Source: BB31 sp964582525 (GTDB lineage Bacteria > Pseudomonadota > Gammaproteobacteria > Beggiatoales > Beggiatoaceae). From it: a DNA stretch of 22,067 nt. Location of the stretch: NCBI GenBank assembly GCA_964582525.1, contig CAZOSP010000064.1:1-22067 (forward strand), read 5' to 3'. Under the pieces are notes generated by a model. That model ran no database searches and was not told the DNA's origin. It saw only the letters and a program-made list of their open reading frames with translations. Shown here one piece after another: positions 6,085 to 13,438 of this stretch (position 1 is its first letter; the number at the start of each line of letters is the position of its first letter). A program made the translations under genes and the position numbers.

Positions 6085-8601
6085 ATGATGACTCGCAATA
6101 CCAACCTGAAAAAAACCAAAGAAACGCCTGCACCTGAACACGAACACACCCGCACCGGCATGTCGATTCAGTCGCTTCAGCAAGCTTTTAACGACAACCT
6201 GTTTTACTTGCAAGGGCGTTTTCACGATGTCGCTACCTTAAACGACCAATATATGGCGGCGGCTTATACGGTGCGTGACCGCTTGCTGGCGCGCTGGATT
6301 CAATCGGCACAAGCCTACAAAAACAGCGGCGTGCGCACGGTGTGCTATTTGTCAGCCGAGTTTCTGCTCGGTCCGCATTTAGGCAACAACATGATTAATC
6401 TGGATATCATGGAAAAAGCCCAAGAAGTGTCTGAGCAAATGAAGTTGGACTTGCAGGCGATTATGGACCAAGAGGAAGAACCCGGTCTGGGTAACGGCGG
6501 TCTGGGGCGTTTAGCTGCTTGCTACATGGATTCGCTGGCAACCCTGCAAATTCCGGCGATTGGCTACGGCATTCGCTACGAGTTCGGTATTTTTGACCAA
6601 AAAATCGAAGACGGCTGGCAAAAAGAAGTCACCGATATGTGGCTGCGCAACGGCAATCCTTGGGAATTGCCACGTCCTAAATTGCGTTTTCAGGTTAAAT
6701 TTGGCGGACATACGGAACGATATCAAGATAACACTGGGCAGTTGCAGGTGCGCTGGCATCCAGCAGAAATTATCAGCGGCATGGCGTATGACACGCCGAT
6801 TTTGGGTTATGGCGTGAACAACGTGAATTTGCTGCGGCTGTGGAAGTCCGAAGCCTGCGAATCCTTTGATTTTTCTGCCTTTAATAAAGGCGATTATTAT
6901 GGTGCGGTGCATGAAAAAATGGTCGCCGAAACCATTTCTAAAGTGCTGTATCCCAATGATGAAGCGGTGGCGGGTAAGGAATTGCGCCTCAAGCAGCAAT
7001 ATTTCTTTGTCTCCTGCTCGCTGCAAGACATGATGCGTTTACATTTCAAGCAAAGCGGCAGCGTTGACGGTTTTGAGAAAAAATTTGCCGCGCAACTGAA
7101 TGACACCCATCCGTCGGTTGCGGTTGCTGAACTGATGCGTTTGCTGCTGGATGAATATCATCAGCCGTGGGATAAGGCATGGAGCATCACCCGCAACACT
7201 TTCGCTTATACCAATCACACGCTGCTGCCGGAAGCGTTGGAAACTTGGTCAGTGGATTTATTTCAGCGTTTGCTGCCGCGCCATCTGGAAATTATTTACG
7301 AAATCAATCGGCGTTTTCTCGATGAAGTACGCCTGCGTTTTCTCAACGATGAAGCGCGGCTGGCGCGTATGTCTTTAATTGATGAAGGCAATGGACGGCG
7401 GGTGCGGATGGCAAATCTAGCGTGTGTCGGCAGCTTTGCGATTAACGGCGTGGCGGCGTTACACACCGAATTGCTAAAAAGCACCGTGTTACGCGATTTT
7501 TACGAGCTGTGTCCGGAAAAATTCAGCAATAAAACCAACGGGGTCACGCCGCGCCGCTTTTTGGTGTTAAGCAATCCGCGCTTGACAAAATTGCTCACCG
7601 AACATGTAGAACCGGGCTGGCAGCGCGATCTCATGCAGTTGCGCGGCTTAGAAAAATTCGCTGATGACAGCGCGTTTCAAGAGCAATGGCGAGAGGTCAA
7701 ACACGCCGCCAAGCAAGACTTAGCCGATTGCATTGTCGAGCGCACCGGCATTTTGCTCAATCCCGACAGCCTGTTTGACGTGCAAGCCAAGCGCATTCAC
7801 GAGTATAAACGCCAGCATTTGAACGTGCTGCACATCATCGCCCTGTACGAATGGATTAAGCAAAATCCCAACGCCGAAGTCACTCCGCGCAGCTTTATTT
7901 TTGGCGGCAAAGCCGCGCCCAGTTATGTTATCGCCAAATTGATTATTAAGCTGATTAGCTCAGTGGGCATGATGATCAATCGTGACAAAGCCATGCAAGA
8001 TAAGCTGAAAGTCGTCTTTATGCCGAATTTCAATGTGAAAAACAGCCAGCGCGTGTATCCCGCCGCCGATTTGTCCGAGCAAATTTCCACCGCCGGCAAA
8101 GAAGCCTCTGGCACCGGCAACATGAAATTTTCTATGAACGGCGCCTTGACCATCGGCACATTAGACGGCGCAAATGTGGAAATCCGCGAAGAAGTCGGTG
8201 CGGAAAACTTTTTCTTGTTCGGTATGACCGCCGCGCAAGTGGAACAACAATGGCGCGATGGCTACCGCCCACGCCAATGCTACGAAAACGACGCACAATT
8301 ACGCAGTGCCATCGATTTGATAAGTTCCGGCTTTTTCTCGCACGGCGATGGCGACTTGTTTAAGCCGCTGATAGATAATCTGTTGCAGCATGATCCCTAT
8401 TTAGTCATGGCGGATTTTCGTGCCTACATGGATTGTCAGCAGCGCGTCGGTCAAGCCTACGCGGATGCGCAACATTGGACGCAGATGTCAATTTTGAACG
8501 TAGCGCGGATTGGTAAATTTTCTTCTGATCGTGCGATCAAGCAATATTGTGAAGAGATTTGGAAAGTTGAGCCGTGCGATGTAAAAACGGATTGTCATTA
8601 G
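6085..8601 (+). CDS. glgP: Glycogen/starch/alpha-glucan phosphorylase
   Basis: Releases glucose 1-phosphate from the non-reducing ends of glycogen or maltodextrin using phosphate and pyridoxal phosphate; cytoplasmic. The 838 residues match the family (about 800-840). Visible landmarks are the N-terminal CYLSAEFLLGPHLGNNM, the EEPGLGNGGLGRLAACYMDS glycine-rich block, the C-terminal KRIHEYKRQHLN stretch, and the PLP-lysine signature EASGTGNMKFSMNGALTIGT with the Schiff-base lysine at residue 681. ATG codons at 6085 and 6088 are adjacent; GAGG at 6077-6080 is 4 and 7 bases away, so 6088 may be the true start. The first 25 residues are charged and low in complexity. It lies 308 bases after ppsA with hairpins between, so it is probably a separate transcription unit; both genes concern carbohydrate storage. 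GlgP and MalP cannot be told apart here. Confidence 0.96.
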   Translation: MMTRNTNLKKTKETPAPEHEHTRTGMSIQSLQQAFNDNLFYLQGRFHDVATLNDQYMAAAYTVRDRLLARWIQSAQAYKNSGVRTVCYLSAEFLLGPHLGNNMINLDIMEKAQEVSEQMKLDLQAIMDQEEEPGLGNGGLGRLAACYMDSLATLQIPAIGYGIRYEFGIFDQKIEDGWQKEVTDMWLRNGNPWELPRPKLRFQVKFGGHTERYQDNTGQLQVRWHPAEIISGMAYDTPILGYGVNNVNLLRLWKSEACESFDFSAFNKGDYYGAVHEKMVAETISKVLYPNDEAVAGKELRLKQQYFFVSCSLQDMMRLHFKQSGSVDGFEKKFAAQLNDTHPSVAVAELMRLLLDEYHQPWDKAWSITRNTFAYTNHTLLPEALETWSVDLFQRLLPRHLEIIYEINRRFLDEVRLRFLNDEARLARMSLIDEGNGRRVRMANLACVGSFAINGVAALHTELLKSTVLRDFYELCPEKFSNKTNGVTPRRFLVLSNPRLTKLLTEHVEPGWQRDLMQLRGLEKFADDSAFQEQWREVKHAAKQDLADCIVERTGILLNPDSLFDVQAKRIHEYKRQHLNVLHIIALYEWIKQNPNAEVTPRSFIFGGKAAPSYVIAKLIIKLISSVGMMINRDKAMQDKLKVVFMPNFNVKNSQRVYPAADLSEQISTAGKEASGTGNMKFSMNGALTIGTLDGANVEIREEVGAENFFLFGMTAAQVEQQWRDGYRPRQCYENDAQLRSAIDLISSGFFSHGDGDLFKPLIDNLLQHDPYLVMADFRAYMDCQQRVGQAYADAQHWTQMSILNVARIGKFSSDRAIKQYCEEIWKVEPCDVKTDCH

Positions 8602-8621
8602 GCGACTGCCATCAAAAGTTC

Positions 8622-8757
8622 TCACGAATTGTAAGTGGCTTCTGGTGGCAATTTTTTGCCTTGTTGTTTTAAGCCCAATGCGGGAATGCCCAAGCTCATC
8701 GGTGTCTAATGGCGTAACTTCAACAACGGCTAAGTTGCCTTCTGCGTCTAAGCGTAA
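8622..8757 (-). pseudogene. Frameshifted 3' fragment of an unrecognised gene
   Basis: On the minus strand one frame reads LRLDAEGNLAVVEVTPLDTD from about 8757. A shift of one base near 8694-8698 then lets it continue as LGIPALGLKQQGKKLPPEAT and a stop at 8622. Removing one T from the CTTGGG run joins the two halves smoothly, which suggests a gene with a single-base insertion. The upstream part is cut off where REP-like repeat copy 1 (8768-8819) begins, so the start is missing. I do not recognise the family. Confidence 0.35.
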
Positions 8758-8767
8758 TCGAGCGCGG

Positions 8768-8819
8768 CGGAGTAGGGCGGATTAAGGCGCGTCTGTTTGC
8801 GCCGTATCCGCCAATTGGG
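8768..8819 (+). repeat. REP-like repeat, copy 1 (single hairpin)
   Basis: These 52 bases are identical to 9046-9097. They fold as a hairpin with outer arms GGCGGAT / ATCCGCC and inner arms GGCGC / GCGCC. The copy lies between the gene fragment at 8622-8757 and the DUF433 gene, about 30 bases before the latter's start codon, and so lies in or near its promoter. The GGCGGAT/ATCCGCC arms resemble REP sequences mobilised by REP-associated transposases in gammaproteobacteria. Confidence 0.75.
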
Positions 8820-8850
8820 GCTCAAGCACAAAAACACCAAGGATTTCAAT

Positions 8851-9063
8851 ATGAATACATTATTAGACCAACGCATTACCTTTAATCCCAAACAGTGCGG
8901 CGGACGCGCTTGTATTCGCGGAATGCGCATTCGTGTGGCTGATATTCTGGAAATGTTGGCGGAAGGTGTGAGTCAGCAAGCAGTGCTTGAAGATTTTCCT
9001 GATTTGGAAACCGAGGATATTCAAGCCTGTCTGCATTTTGCGGCTCGGAGTAGGGCGGATTAA
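8851..9063 (+). CDS. DUF433 family protein, orphan antitoxin with altered C-terminus
   Basis: The 70-residue product shows the DUF433 pattern: ITFNPKQCGGRACIRGMRIR, then a helix-turn-helix-like part (ILEMLAEGVSQQAVLEDFPD) and LETEDIQACLHFAAR. Such proteins are predicted DNA-binding antitoxins usually encoded just before a PIN-like (DUF5615) toxin. No such toxin follows here. The last residues (SRAD) and the stop codon come from the REP-like repeat that begins at 9046-9050, so the native C-terminus has been replaced and the toxin gene probably lost. I chose the ATG at 8851 because AAGGA lies 7 bases upstream and the family begins there; the in-frame ATG at 8797 lies inside repeat copy 1. Function as an antitoxin is inferred from the family. 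Confidence 0.8.
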   Translation: MNTLLDQRITFNPKQCGGRACIRGMRIRVADILEMLAEGVSQQAVLEDFPDLETEDIQACLHFAARSRAD

Positions 9064-9131
9064 GGCGCGTCTGTTTGCGCCGTATCCGCCAATTGGGATA
9101 TGGCGGATACGCTCCGCTTAATCCGCCCTAC
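9050..9131. repeat. REP-like repeat, copy 2 (82-bp double hairpin)
   Basis: GTAGGGCGGATTAAG at 9050-9064 is perfectly matched in reverse by CTTAATCCGCCCTAC at 9117-9131, giving a 15-bp terminal inverted repeat. Inside sit two head-to-head hairpins, each with GGCGGAT / ATCCGCC arms, like a bacterial interspersed mosaic element. The first 48 bases are shared with copy 1. It lies between the convergent DUF433 and PDC-sensor genes, supplies the stop codon of the former and could terminate both. Confidence 0.8.
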
Positions 9132-9139
9132 AAGTCTGG

Positions 9140-10084
9140 TTATAAAGCACCAAACCAAAAATCGACATTTTTATGCAGAAAGTCATCATAGCGCAAGTAA
9201 TGCGATCCATCACAGGAAAAATTGAGTGCCACCATGCCGTTGCAAACATTCAGCGAGCCGGAGCGTAAATACACATTGTCATCAGCAAAACGCAATTCTT
9301 TAAATAAATCAAATACCGGACGAATCAGTGCGGGCGGGACTTGTGAGCGTTCCGTGTAGGAGCGATGCGGGTAGGCGAGACATATATCGGGATCGGTGAG
9401 TTCCTCAATATTGAGAATTCGGTAAGAATACGGATTGTCCACCAGCCAAATAGTAGCGCGACTGCTGGAAAAGTGCAGCTTACCGTGAAACACGCCGTGT
9501 TCTATGATCAACTCTCCCATCAGAGACAATACGTCATCAATTTTTTCATCCATCGCGCTGTTGCTGCGCGATTGTAAAAATAAGCCGCCACGAATGGCGG
9601 GGTCGCCTTTGATTTGTCGCCAATTATCCGGTTCTTGGTAAATATCAGCGGTGCCGGGCAATTCACGCAAGTCGTAATCCGCGCCGAGAAAACCGACGCG
9701 CTCACCTTCTGTGCCACGAATCACTTGAATAGCGGTGAGCGAAGGGCGTTTTTTGTTGCGGCTGATGTAGGCTTCGGAAAGTTTGAAATCGGTGTGTCCG
9801 ATAATCTCCTGCATGTAGGGACGGTCGAGACGGTCGCGCCGAAAATGGCTGTCGTCTTTGCCTTCGCGGGTGATGTTGGCAGTGATTTGTACGCCGTCGG
9901 CATCCAGTACATAGAGATGTTTGCAGTAGGTGATGTTGGGAAGTTCGCGTGTCAGCAAGGCTTCTAAGGCTTCGCGCTGCAAGTTCGGCGCACAGGTTTT
10001 TGCCAACTTGAGCAATTTACGCCCTAGCAATGCGGTTAAATGTTCACGTTGTTGCTGAATAGAATGTTTTAGACTGGCGTTCAT
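9140..10084 (-). CDS. Soluble PDC-sensor (Cache-like) domain protein
   Basis: The 314-residue product has no signal peptide or membrane segment. Residues about 50-150 look like a PDC/Cache sensor fold: strand KHLYVLDADGVQIT, then a DRLDRPYM block (residues 84-91) and LSEAYISRNKKRPSLTAIQV, where the R-x-x-Y and following Ser/Thr residues usually contact a small ligand, then VGFLGADYDLREL. Most PDC domains are periplasmic parts of chemoreceptors and kinases, so a free cytoplasmic one is less usual. The C-terminal half (about 160-314) is unassigned, with a strand-rich stretch near SSRATIWLVDNPYSYRIL. It is the last gene of a three-gene minus-strand operon, starting 8 bases after the protease stop codon, and ends 8 bases from the REP-like element. 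The ligand and output are unknown. Confidence 0.7.
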   Translation of the reverse strand: MNASLKHSIQQQREHLTALLGRKLLKLAKTCAPNLQREALEALLTRELPNITYCKHLYVLDADGVQITANITREGKDDSHFRRDRLDRPYMQEIIGHTDFKLSEAYISRNKKRPSLTAIQVIRGTEGERVGFLGADYDLRELPGTADIYQEPDNWRQIKGDPAIRGGLFLQSRSNSAMDEKIDDVLSLMGELIIEHGVFHGKLHFSSSRATIWLVDNPYSYRILNIEELTDPDICLAYPHRSYTERSQVPPALIRPVFDLFKELRFADDNVYLRSGSLNVCNGMVALNFSCDGSHYLRYDDFLHKNVDFWFGAL

Positions 10085-10092
10085 AATGTCTC

Positions 10093-11286
10093 TTAATCTG
10101 AAAAGGTTGGATTTAGGCTAATCGGCTGGGTGGCGAGTAGCGAGCGTATGGCATCAACATGAAAGCCCTGTTCGGCTTCGGTAAAAATCGCGTATAGCGT
10201 GTAAGTGCCGCTAAAACTGGCATCCATGGAAATATCCAAAACGAGATGGTCGGTGTGCGCAGCATCAATATGTGTCGCCCAAGGCTGTGCGTCTAAAGAC
10301 AGTTGCGGTTGTGCCGGATGCCCGCCGCTGACAAACCACAGCGTTTCGGCAACTTCTATCGCAAGCCATAAATCTACTGCCGGACGCGGATGAAGAGCGG
10401 CATTTTTTTCTGTTAAGCGCGTTTGCCAACGCTCGCCGCTGCGAAATTGGCTTGGACTGGTGAACACTAACTCGCTTAACAGATGGCTATCAATAAAATC
10501 CTGAAACGACGAAACGCGGCTGTAAACCCCGTAGGCTTTCGCGTCCGCACAGGGTAGCCCGCTGCGTTTACCGCCAAAGCTGGTAATCCCCACCTGCCGC
10601 CATTCTGTGCCATCAAAAGCGACTAAGGGGCCGCCGCTGTCACCAAAGCAAGTGTCTTTGCCACCTTCAACAAAACCCGCGCACAGTTGCGAATCAATCA
10701 ATCGATATTCGCCCTTATAGACTTGTTGGCATAGGTCTAAAGCCACTAGCGGCAATTCTACTTGTTGCAAAATATCCGCATGTTGGTTGCTGCTGACACG
10801 GGTAACGCCCCAACCCAACGCCAATGCCGTCTGTCCGGCTTGCTCAACCGGGCTATTTGCTGTCGCTATTTTGAGGCTAGAAGGGAGTGCCGGCTGGCTG
10901 AGTTGTAGTAAGGCGATGTCATTGGGACTGTCGTAATTGTAAGTGTTCCACTGCGGATGCTGAAAAAAGCGTTCAACGGCAATCAATTCGCTTTGCAGCA
11001 ATGCGGAACGTCTATGCAGCCCAACAGCTACTCGCAAGTGAGTCGGCATCGGGTAAAAATTATCCAGACAATGCGCTGCGGTCAGCACCCAATAGGCATC
11101 AATCAAGCTGCCGCCGCAAAAATGTCCGGCTGAATTTTGCACAGAAACCATCCAAGACCAATCGCCTGGCGCAGTATCAACACCGCCAATAATGCGGCGT
11201 TGTGCGTCGGCAGTGGATAGCGTACCGAACCAAACAACAGCGATGCCGAGCAGTCCTAAATAGTTTTTCATCCGGTTGATGCTCAT
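10093..11286 (-). CDS. Secreted trypsin-like serine protease (S1A) with extra C-terminal domain
   Basis: An exported endopeptidase of the chymotrypsin family. A signal peptide (hydrophobic LGLLGIAVVWFG, likely cut after ADA at residue 28) precedes a short propeptide ending RR; cleavage after Arg31 would expose the mature N-terminus IIGGV. The triad is complete: His72 in LTAAHC, Asp123 in NDIALLQL, Ser217 in CFGDSGGPL. Asp211, six residues before the serine, corresponds to Asp189 of trypsin and predicts cutting after Arg or Lys. After the catalytic domain (ending about residue 270) come some 125 residues that look all-beta and match nothing I know; they may bind a surface or substrate. The start at 11286 is only 6 bases from the upstream stop, so coupling is likely. 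An alternative Met6 would give a tighter signal peptide. Operon: DUF4126, protease, PDC sensor. Confidence 0.93.
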   Translation of the reverse strand: MSINRMKNYLGLLGIAVVWFGTLSTADAQRRIIGGVDTAPGDWSWMVSVQNSAGHFCGGSLIDAYWVLTAAHCLDNFYPMPTHLRVAVGLHRRSALLQSELIAVERFFQHPQWNTYNYDSPNDIALLQLSQPALPSSLKIATANSPVEQAGQTALALGWGVTRVSSNQHADILQQVELPLVALDLCQQVYKGEYRLIDSQLCAGFVEGGKDTCFGDSGGPLVAFDGTEWRQVGITSFGGKRSGLPCADAKAYGVYSRVSSFQDFIDSHLLSELVFTSPSQFRSGERWQTRLTEKNAALHPRPAVDLWLAIEVAETLWFVSGGHPAQPQLSLDAQPWATHIDAAHTDHLVLDISMDASFSGTYTLYAIFTEAEQGFHVDAIRSLLATQPISLNPTFSD

Positions 11287-11292
11287 TGAACA

Positions 11293-11925
11293 CTAAGCCG
11301 ATGGTGTGGGCGGTGAAGGGCTGTCGTCATTCGCTTGACCGCCGCCAAACAAACGTCCTATCGCGTTAAACACGCCTTTGATGCCGCGCCAAATTTTTGG
11401 CAAAAACCAGACTAAAAACAACAAAAATAGCGCGAGCAAAGCTAAAAACAACAGGGGATAATTAAAAGCTAACCACAAGCCGCCAAAAGCCGTCACATCC
11501 TCGCCGATGGAAGCCGTCCAGTTGCTAAAAGGTTCCGGTGAAGTATTAATCAGCACCCGCGAACCCGCTTTTGCCGCATGACTACCGGTAGCCAGTCCGC
11601 CGCCCACTATCAAGGCAGCCAATTCCATTGCCATGCCCGCCTCGCCCACCGCGCCCGCGGCTAACAAAGCGCCGGCAGGAATGCGGATAAAGGTGTGCAG
11701 CGTATCCCAAACGGTATCCACGCCCGGAATTTTGTCCGTTAAAAACTCCACCGCATACATCAAACCCGCCGCGCCGATGACCAGCGGATGCGCCAGTATT
11801 TGCAAATCGGGCGGCAATGCCAGAATCCCGGTAGAGCCAGCAAAACCCAGCATAAACAAGGTTGCATACAGGTTAATGCCGCTTGCCCAGCCTGCGCCAA
11901 GCATTAAAGCGAGGGTTTCGATCAT
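11293..11925 (-). CDS. DUF4126 family integral membrane protein
   Basis: The 210-residue product is strongly hydrophobic with several membrane segments. The N-terminus, LALMLGAGWASGINLYATLF, is typical of DUF4126 proteins, as are the VEFLTDKIPGVDTVWDTLHT loop and the GGGLATGSHAAKAGSR region with its Gly/Ala packing. No biochemical function is established for the family. The C-terminus has a long hydrophobic helix (PLLFLALLALFLLFLVWFLP), a basic amphipathic part and a disordered Pro/Ser tail. The ATG at 11925 is preferred over GTG at 11928, since GGAG then lies 6 bases upstream. It is the first gene of the operon, 6 bases before the protease gene. The protein could help export or anchor the protease, but only proximity suggests that. 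Confidence 0.85.
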   Translation of the reverse strand: MIETLALMLGAGWASGINLYATLFMLGFAGSTGILALPPDLQILAHPLVIGAAGLMYAVEFLTDKIPGVDTVWDTLHTFIRIPAGALLAAGAVGEAGMAMELAALIVGGGLATGSHAAKAGSRVLINTSPEPFSNWTASIGEDVTAFGGLWLAFNYPLLFLALLALFLLFLVWFLPKIWRGIKGVFNAIGRLFGGGQANDDSPSPPTPSA

Positions 11926-11963
11926 CACTATCTCCTCAGTACTGATGTGATAGAAAAAATAAC

Positions 11964-12059
11964 CTATGGTGCTTCAGATAAATAATTTCCAAAAACCTGA
12001 TCGGTCTTGAAGACCTGTCAGGTTTGCGGAAGGCCATTGAATTATCTGAAAATCTATAG
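11964..12059. repeat. 96-bp MITE-like repeat, copy A (upstream of queF)
   Basis: Aligns end to end with 13343-13438, same orientation and same length, with about 8 differences in 96. The ends form an imperfect 18-bp inverted repeat: CTATGGTGCTTCAGATAA against TTATCTGAAAATCTATAG. The centre carries a long dyad around GGTCTTGAAGACC, damaged by two changes in this copy. It sits in the divergent spacer between the DUF4126 operon and queF-queC. There is no obvious target duplication. Confidence 0.8.
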
Positions 12060-12122
12060 GTTTAGATGCTGGCATAGTGTAACGAATTTCAAGCTTACGC
12101 GCTTAATCTGCGAAGAAGCTTA

Positions 12123-12128
12123 TATAAT
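12123..12128 (+). promoter_or_regulatory. Candidate -10 box for queF-queC
   Basis: TATAAT, a perfect -10 hexamer, lies 58 bases before the queF start and downstream of repeat copy A. The -35 region offers only poor matches (CGCTTA or CTTAAT around 12100-12107). I looked for a preQ1 riboswitch in 12060-12186 and saw none. Confidence 0.3.
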
Positions 12129-12186
12129 GGCGCGGACTAAACCCAAGATGGTGCTCATTTTATACAGAAACACAACGGAGAAAACT

Positions 12187-12576
12187 ATGCCCTCATCCCC
12201 TAGCCGCGATTTAGAAACCTTTGATAATCCACAGACTGAAGCTGATTACCGCATCCATATTCGCATCCCAGAATTTACCTGCTTATGCCCAAAAACCGCA
12301 CAGCCGGATTTTGCCACCCTCTACTTAGATTATATTCCTGATAAAAAATGTATAGAACTCAAAGCATTAAAAATATATATCTGGAGCTACCGCGATACGG
12401 GTGCGTTTCACGAAGCCGTGACCAATCAGATTTTGCAAGATTTAGCCGCTGCTTGTGAGCCGCGTTATATGCGCCTAAAAGCCGAATTTTATGTACGCGG
12501 CGGCATTTACACCAGCGTGATTGCCGAACACCGCCAAGCCGCTTGGCAGCCACAACCGCGAGTAGAACTGCCATGA
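12187..12576 (+). CDS. queF: NADPH-dependent 7-cyano-7-deazaguanine reductase (short QueF)
   Basis: Reduces the nitrile of preQ0 to the aminomethyl of preQ1 using NADPH, in the queuosine tRNA-modification pathway; cytoplasmic. At 129 residues it is the short, single T-fold type. The core motif FTCLCPKTAQPDFATLYLDY contains the thioimide-forming Cys34 (in LCP) and Asp41 of QPDFA; the family usually has TGQPD, so Ala38 replaces a glycine. Next comes the QueF motif ELKALKIYIWSYR and the GAFHEAVTNQIL helix. The C-terminal LKAEFYVRGGIYTSV is also typical. The ATG at 12187 has GGAG 6 bases before it; in-frame upstream codons starting at 12007 fall inside repeat copy A and are not protein-like. The stop overlaps the queC start (ATGA), so the two are co-translated. 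Confidence 0.95.
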   Translation: MPSSPSRDLETFDNPQTEADYRIHIRIPEFTCLCPKTAQPDFATLYLDYIPDKKCIELKALKIYIWSYRDTGAFHEAVTNQILQDLAAACEPRYMRLKAEFYVRGGIYTSVIAEHRQAAWQPQPRVELP

Positions 12577-13265
12577 AGCAAAACGCCATCGTATTGCTCA
12601 GTGGCGGCTTGGATTCTGCCACCGCACTGGCGATAGCCAAAGCTCAAGGTTTCACGCCTTACGCGCTATCGTTTCGCTATGGGCAGCGTCACGCGCACGA
12701 ATTAGCGTGCGCCAAACAAGTGGCGCGGCATCAGGGCGTGGCGCAACATTTAATGATTGATGTCGATTTATCCGTATTTGGCGGCTCTGCTTTAACCAGC
12801 GCGGAGATCGCCGTACCCAAAGGACGCTCGGCAAGCGACATCAGTGCCGCCGGTGAAATTCCCGTGACTTACGTGCCTGCGCGTAACACGATTTTCTTAT
12901 CTTACGCGCTAGCTTGGGCAGAAGTCCTGCCCGCCTTAGATATTTTCATCGGTGTAAATGCGTTGGATTATAGCGGCTATCCGGATTGTCGCCCAGCTTA
13001 CATCGAAGCTTTCACAAAAATGGCGAATTTAGCTACCAAAGCCGGTGTCAGCGGACAACCTATGCGTATTCACACGCCGTTAATTGACTTAAAAAAATCC
13101 GCCATCATCGAAAAAGGCTTAAAACTAGGAGTCGATTACGCCCTGACTTCCACCTGTTACGCACCCACACTCGCTGGTCAAGCCTGTGGTCAATGTGACG
13201 CTTGTCTGCTACGCCTAAAAGGCTTTAAGCAACTCAAACTCACTGATCCCGTCAAGTACGTTTGA
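12573..13265 (+). CDS. queC: 7-cyano-7-deazaguanine synthase QueC
   Basis: Makes preQ0 from 7-carboxy-7-deazaguanine and ammonia with ATP, the step before QueF in queuosine synthesis. The 230-residue length is standard. The N-terminal PP-loop reads LLSGGLDSAT (residues 8-17). The middle holds VTYVPARNTIFLSYALAWAE and IGVNALDYSGYPDCRPAYIE, and the C-terminus has the zinc site Cys195, Cys205, Cys208 and Cys211 (TSTCYAP and ACGQCDACLLR). The start at 12573 overlaps the queF stop by four bases; an in-frame ATG at 12543 inside queF has no support. queD and queE, also needed for preQ0, are not in this window. A repeat with a strong palindrome (13343-13438) lies 77 bases after the stop and may end the transcript. 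Confidence 0.97.
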   Translation: MKQNAIVLLSGGLDSATALAIAKAQGFTPYALSFRYGQRHAHELACAKQVARHQGVAQHLMIDVDLSVFGGSALTSAEIAVPKGRSASDISAAGEIPVTYVPARNTIFLSYALAWAEVLPALDIFIGVNALDYSGYPDCRPAYIEAFTKMANLATKAGVSGQPMRIHTPLIDLKKSAIIEKGLKLGVDYALTSTCYAPTLAGQACGQCDACLLRLKGFKQLKLTDPVKYV

Positions 13266-13342
13266 GGCTATAGACTCTAAAGGCGTGACCACAAAATAAT
13301 GCCAGAAAGTACGCGGGCGTAAACCCTCTAGGCTTTCAAAAT

Positions 13343-13438
13343 CCATAGTGCTTCAGATAAATAATCTCCAAACACCTGACAGGTCTTGAAGACCTGTCAG
13401 GTTTGCGGAAGGCAATTGAGTTATCTGAAAATCTATAG
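13343..13438. repeat. 96-bp MITE-like repeat, copy B (downstream of queC)
   Basis: Second copy of the 11964-12059 repeat, in the same orientation. Its central palindrome is perfect here: ACCTGACAGGTCTT and AAGACCTGTCAGGT around a single G (13375-13403), a stem of at least 13 bp. It could act as a terminator for queF-queC. The two copies bracket the queF-queC operon exactly, with their outer ends about 1.47 kb apart. Confidence 0.8.

Noticed and set aside
5688..6225. Several overlapping minus-strand frames across the ppsA-glgP junction
   Set aside because: They read through palindromic repeats and the opposite strand of real genes; no family or start signal.
8797..8850. In-frame N-terminal extension of the DUF433 gene
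   Set aside because: It begins in the REP-like repeat; family proteins start at the later Met, which has AAGGA upstream.
12007..12186. In-frame N-terminal extension of queF
   Set aside because: It begins inside the 96-bp repeat and does not resemble QueF; the ATG at 12187 has a proper ribosome site.
12060..12186. Possible preQ1 riboswitch before queF-queC
   Set aside because: No preQ1-type stem, A-rich tail or aptamer core could be recognised.
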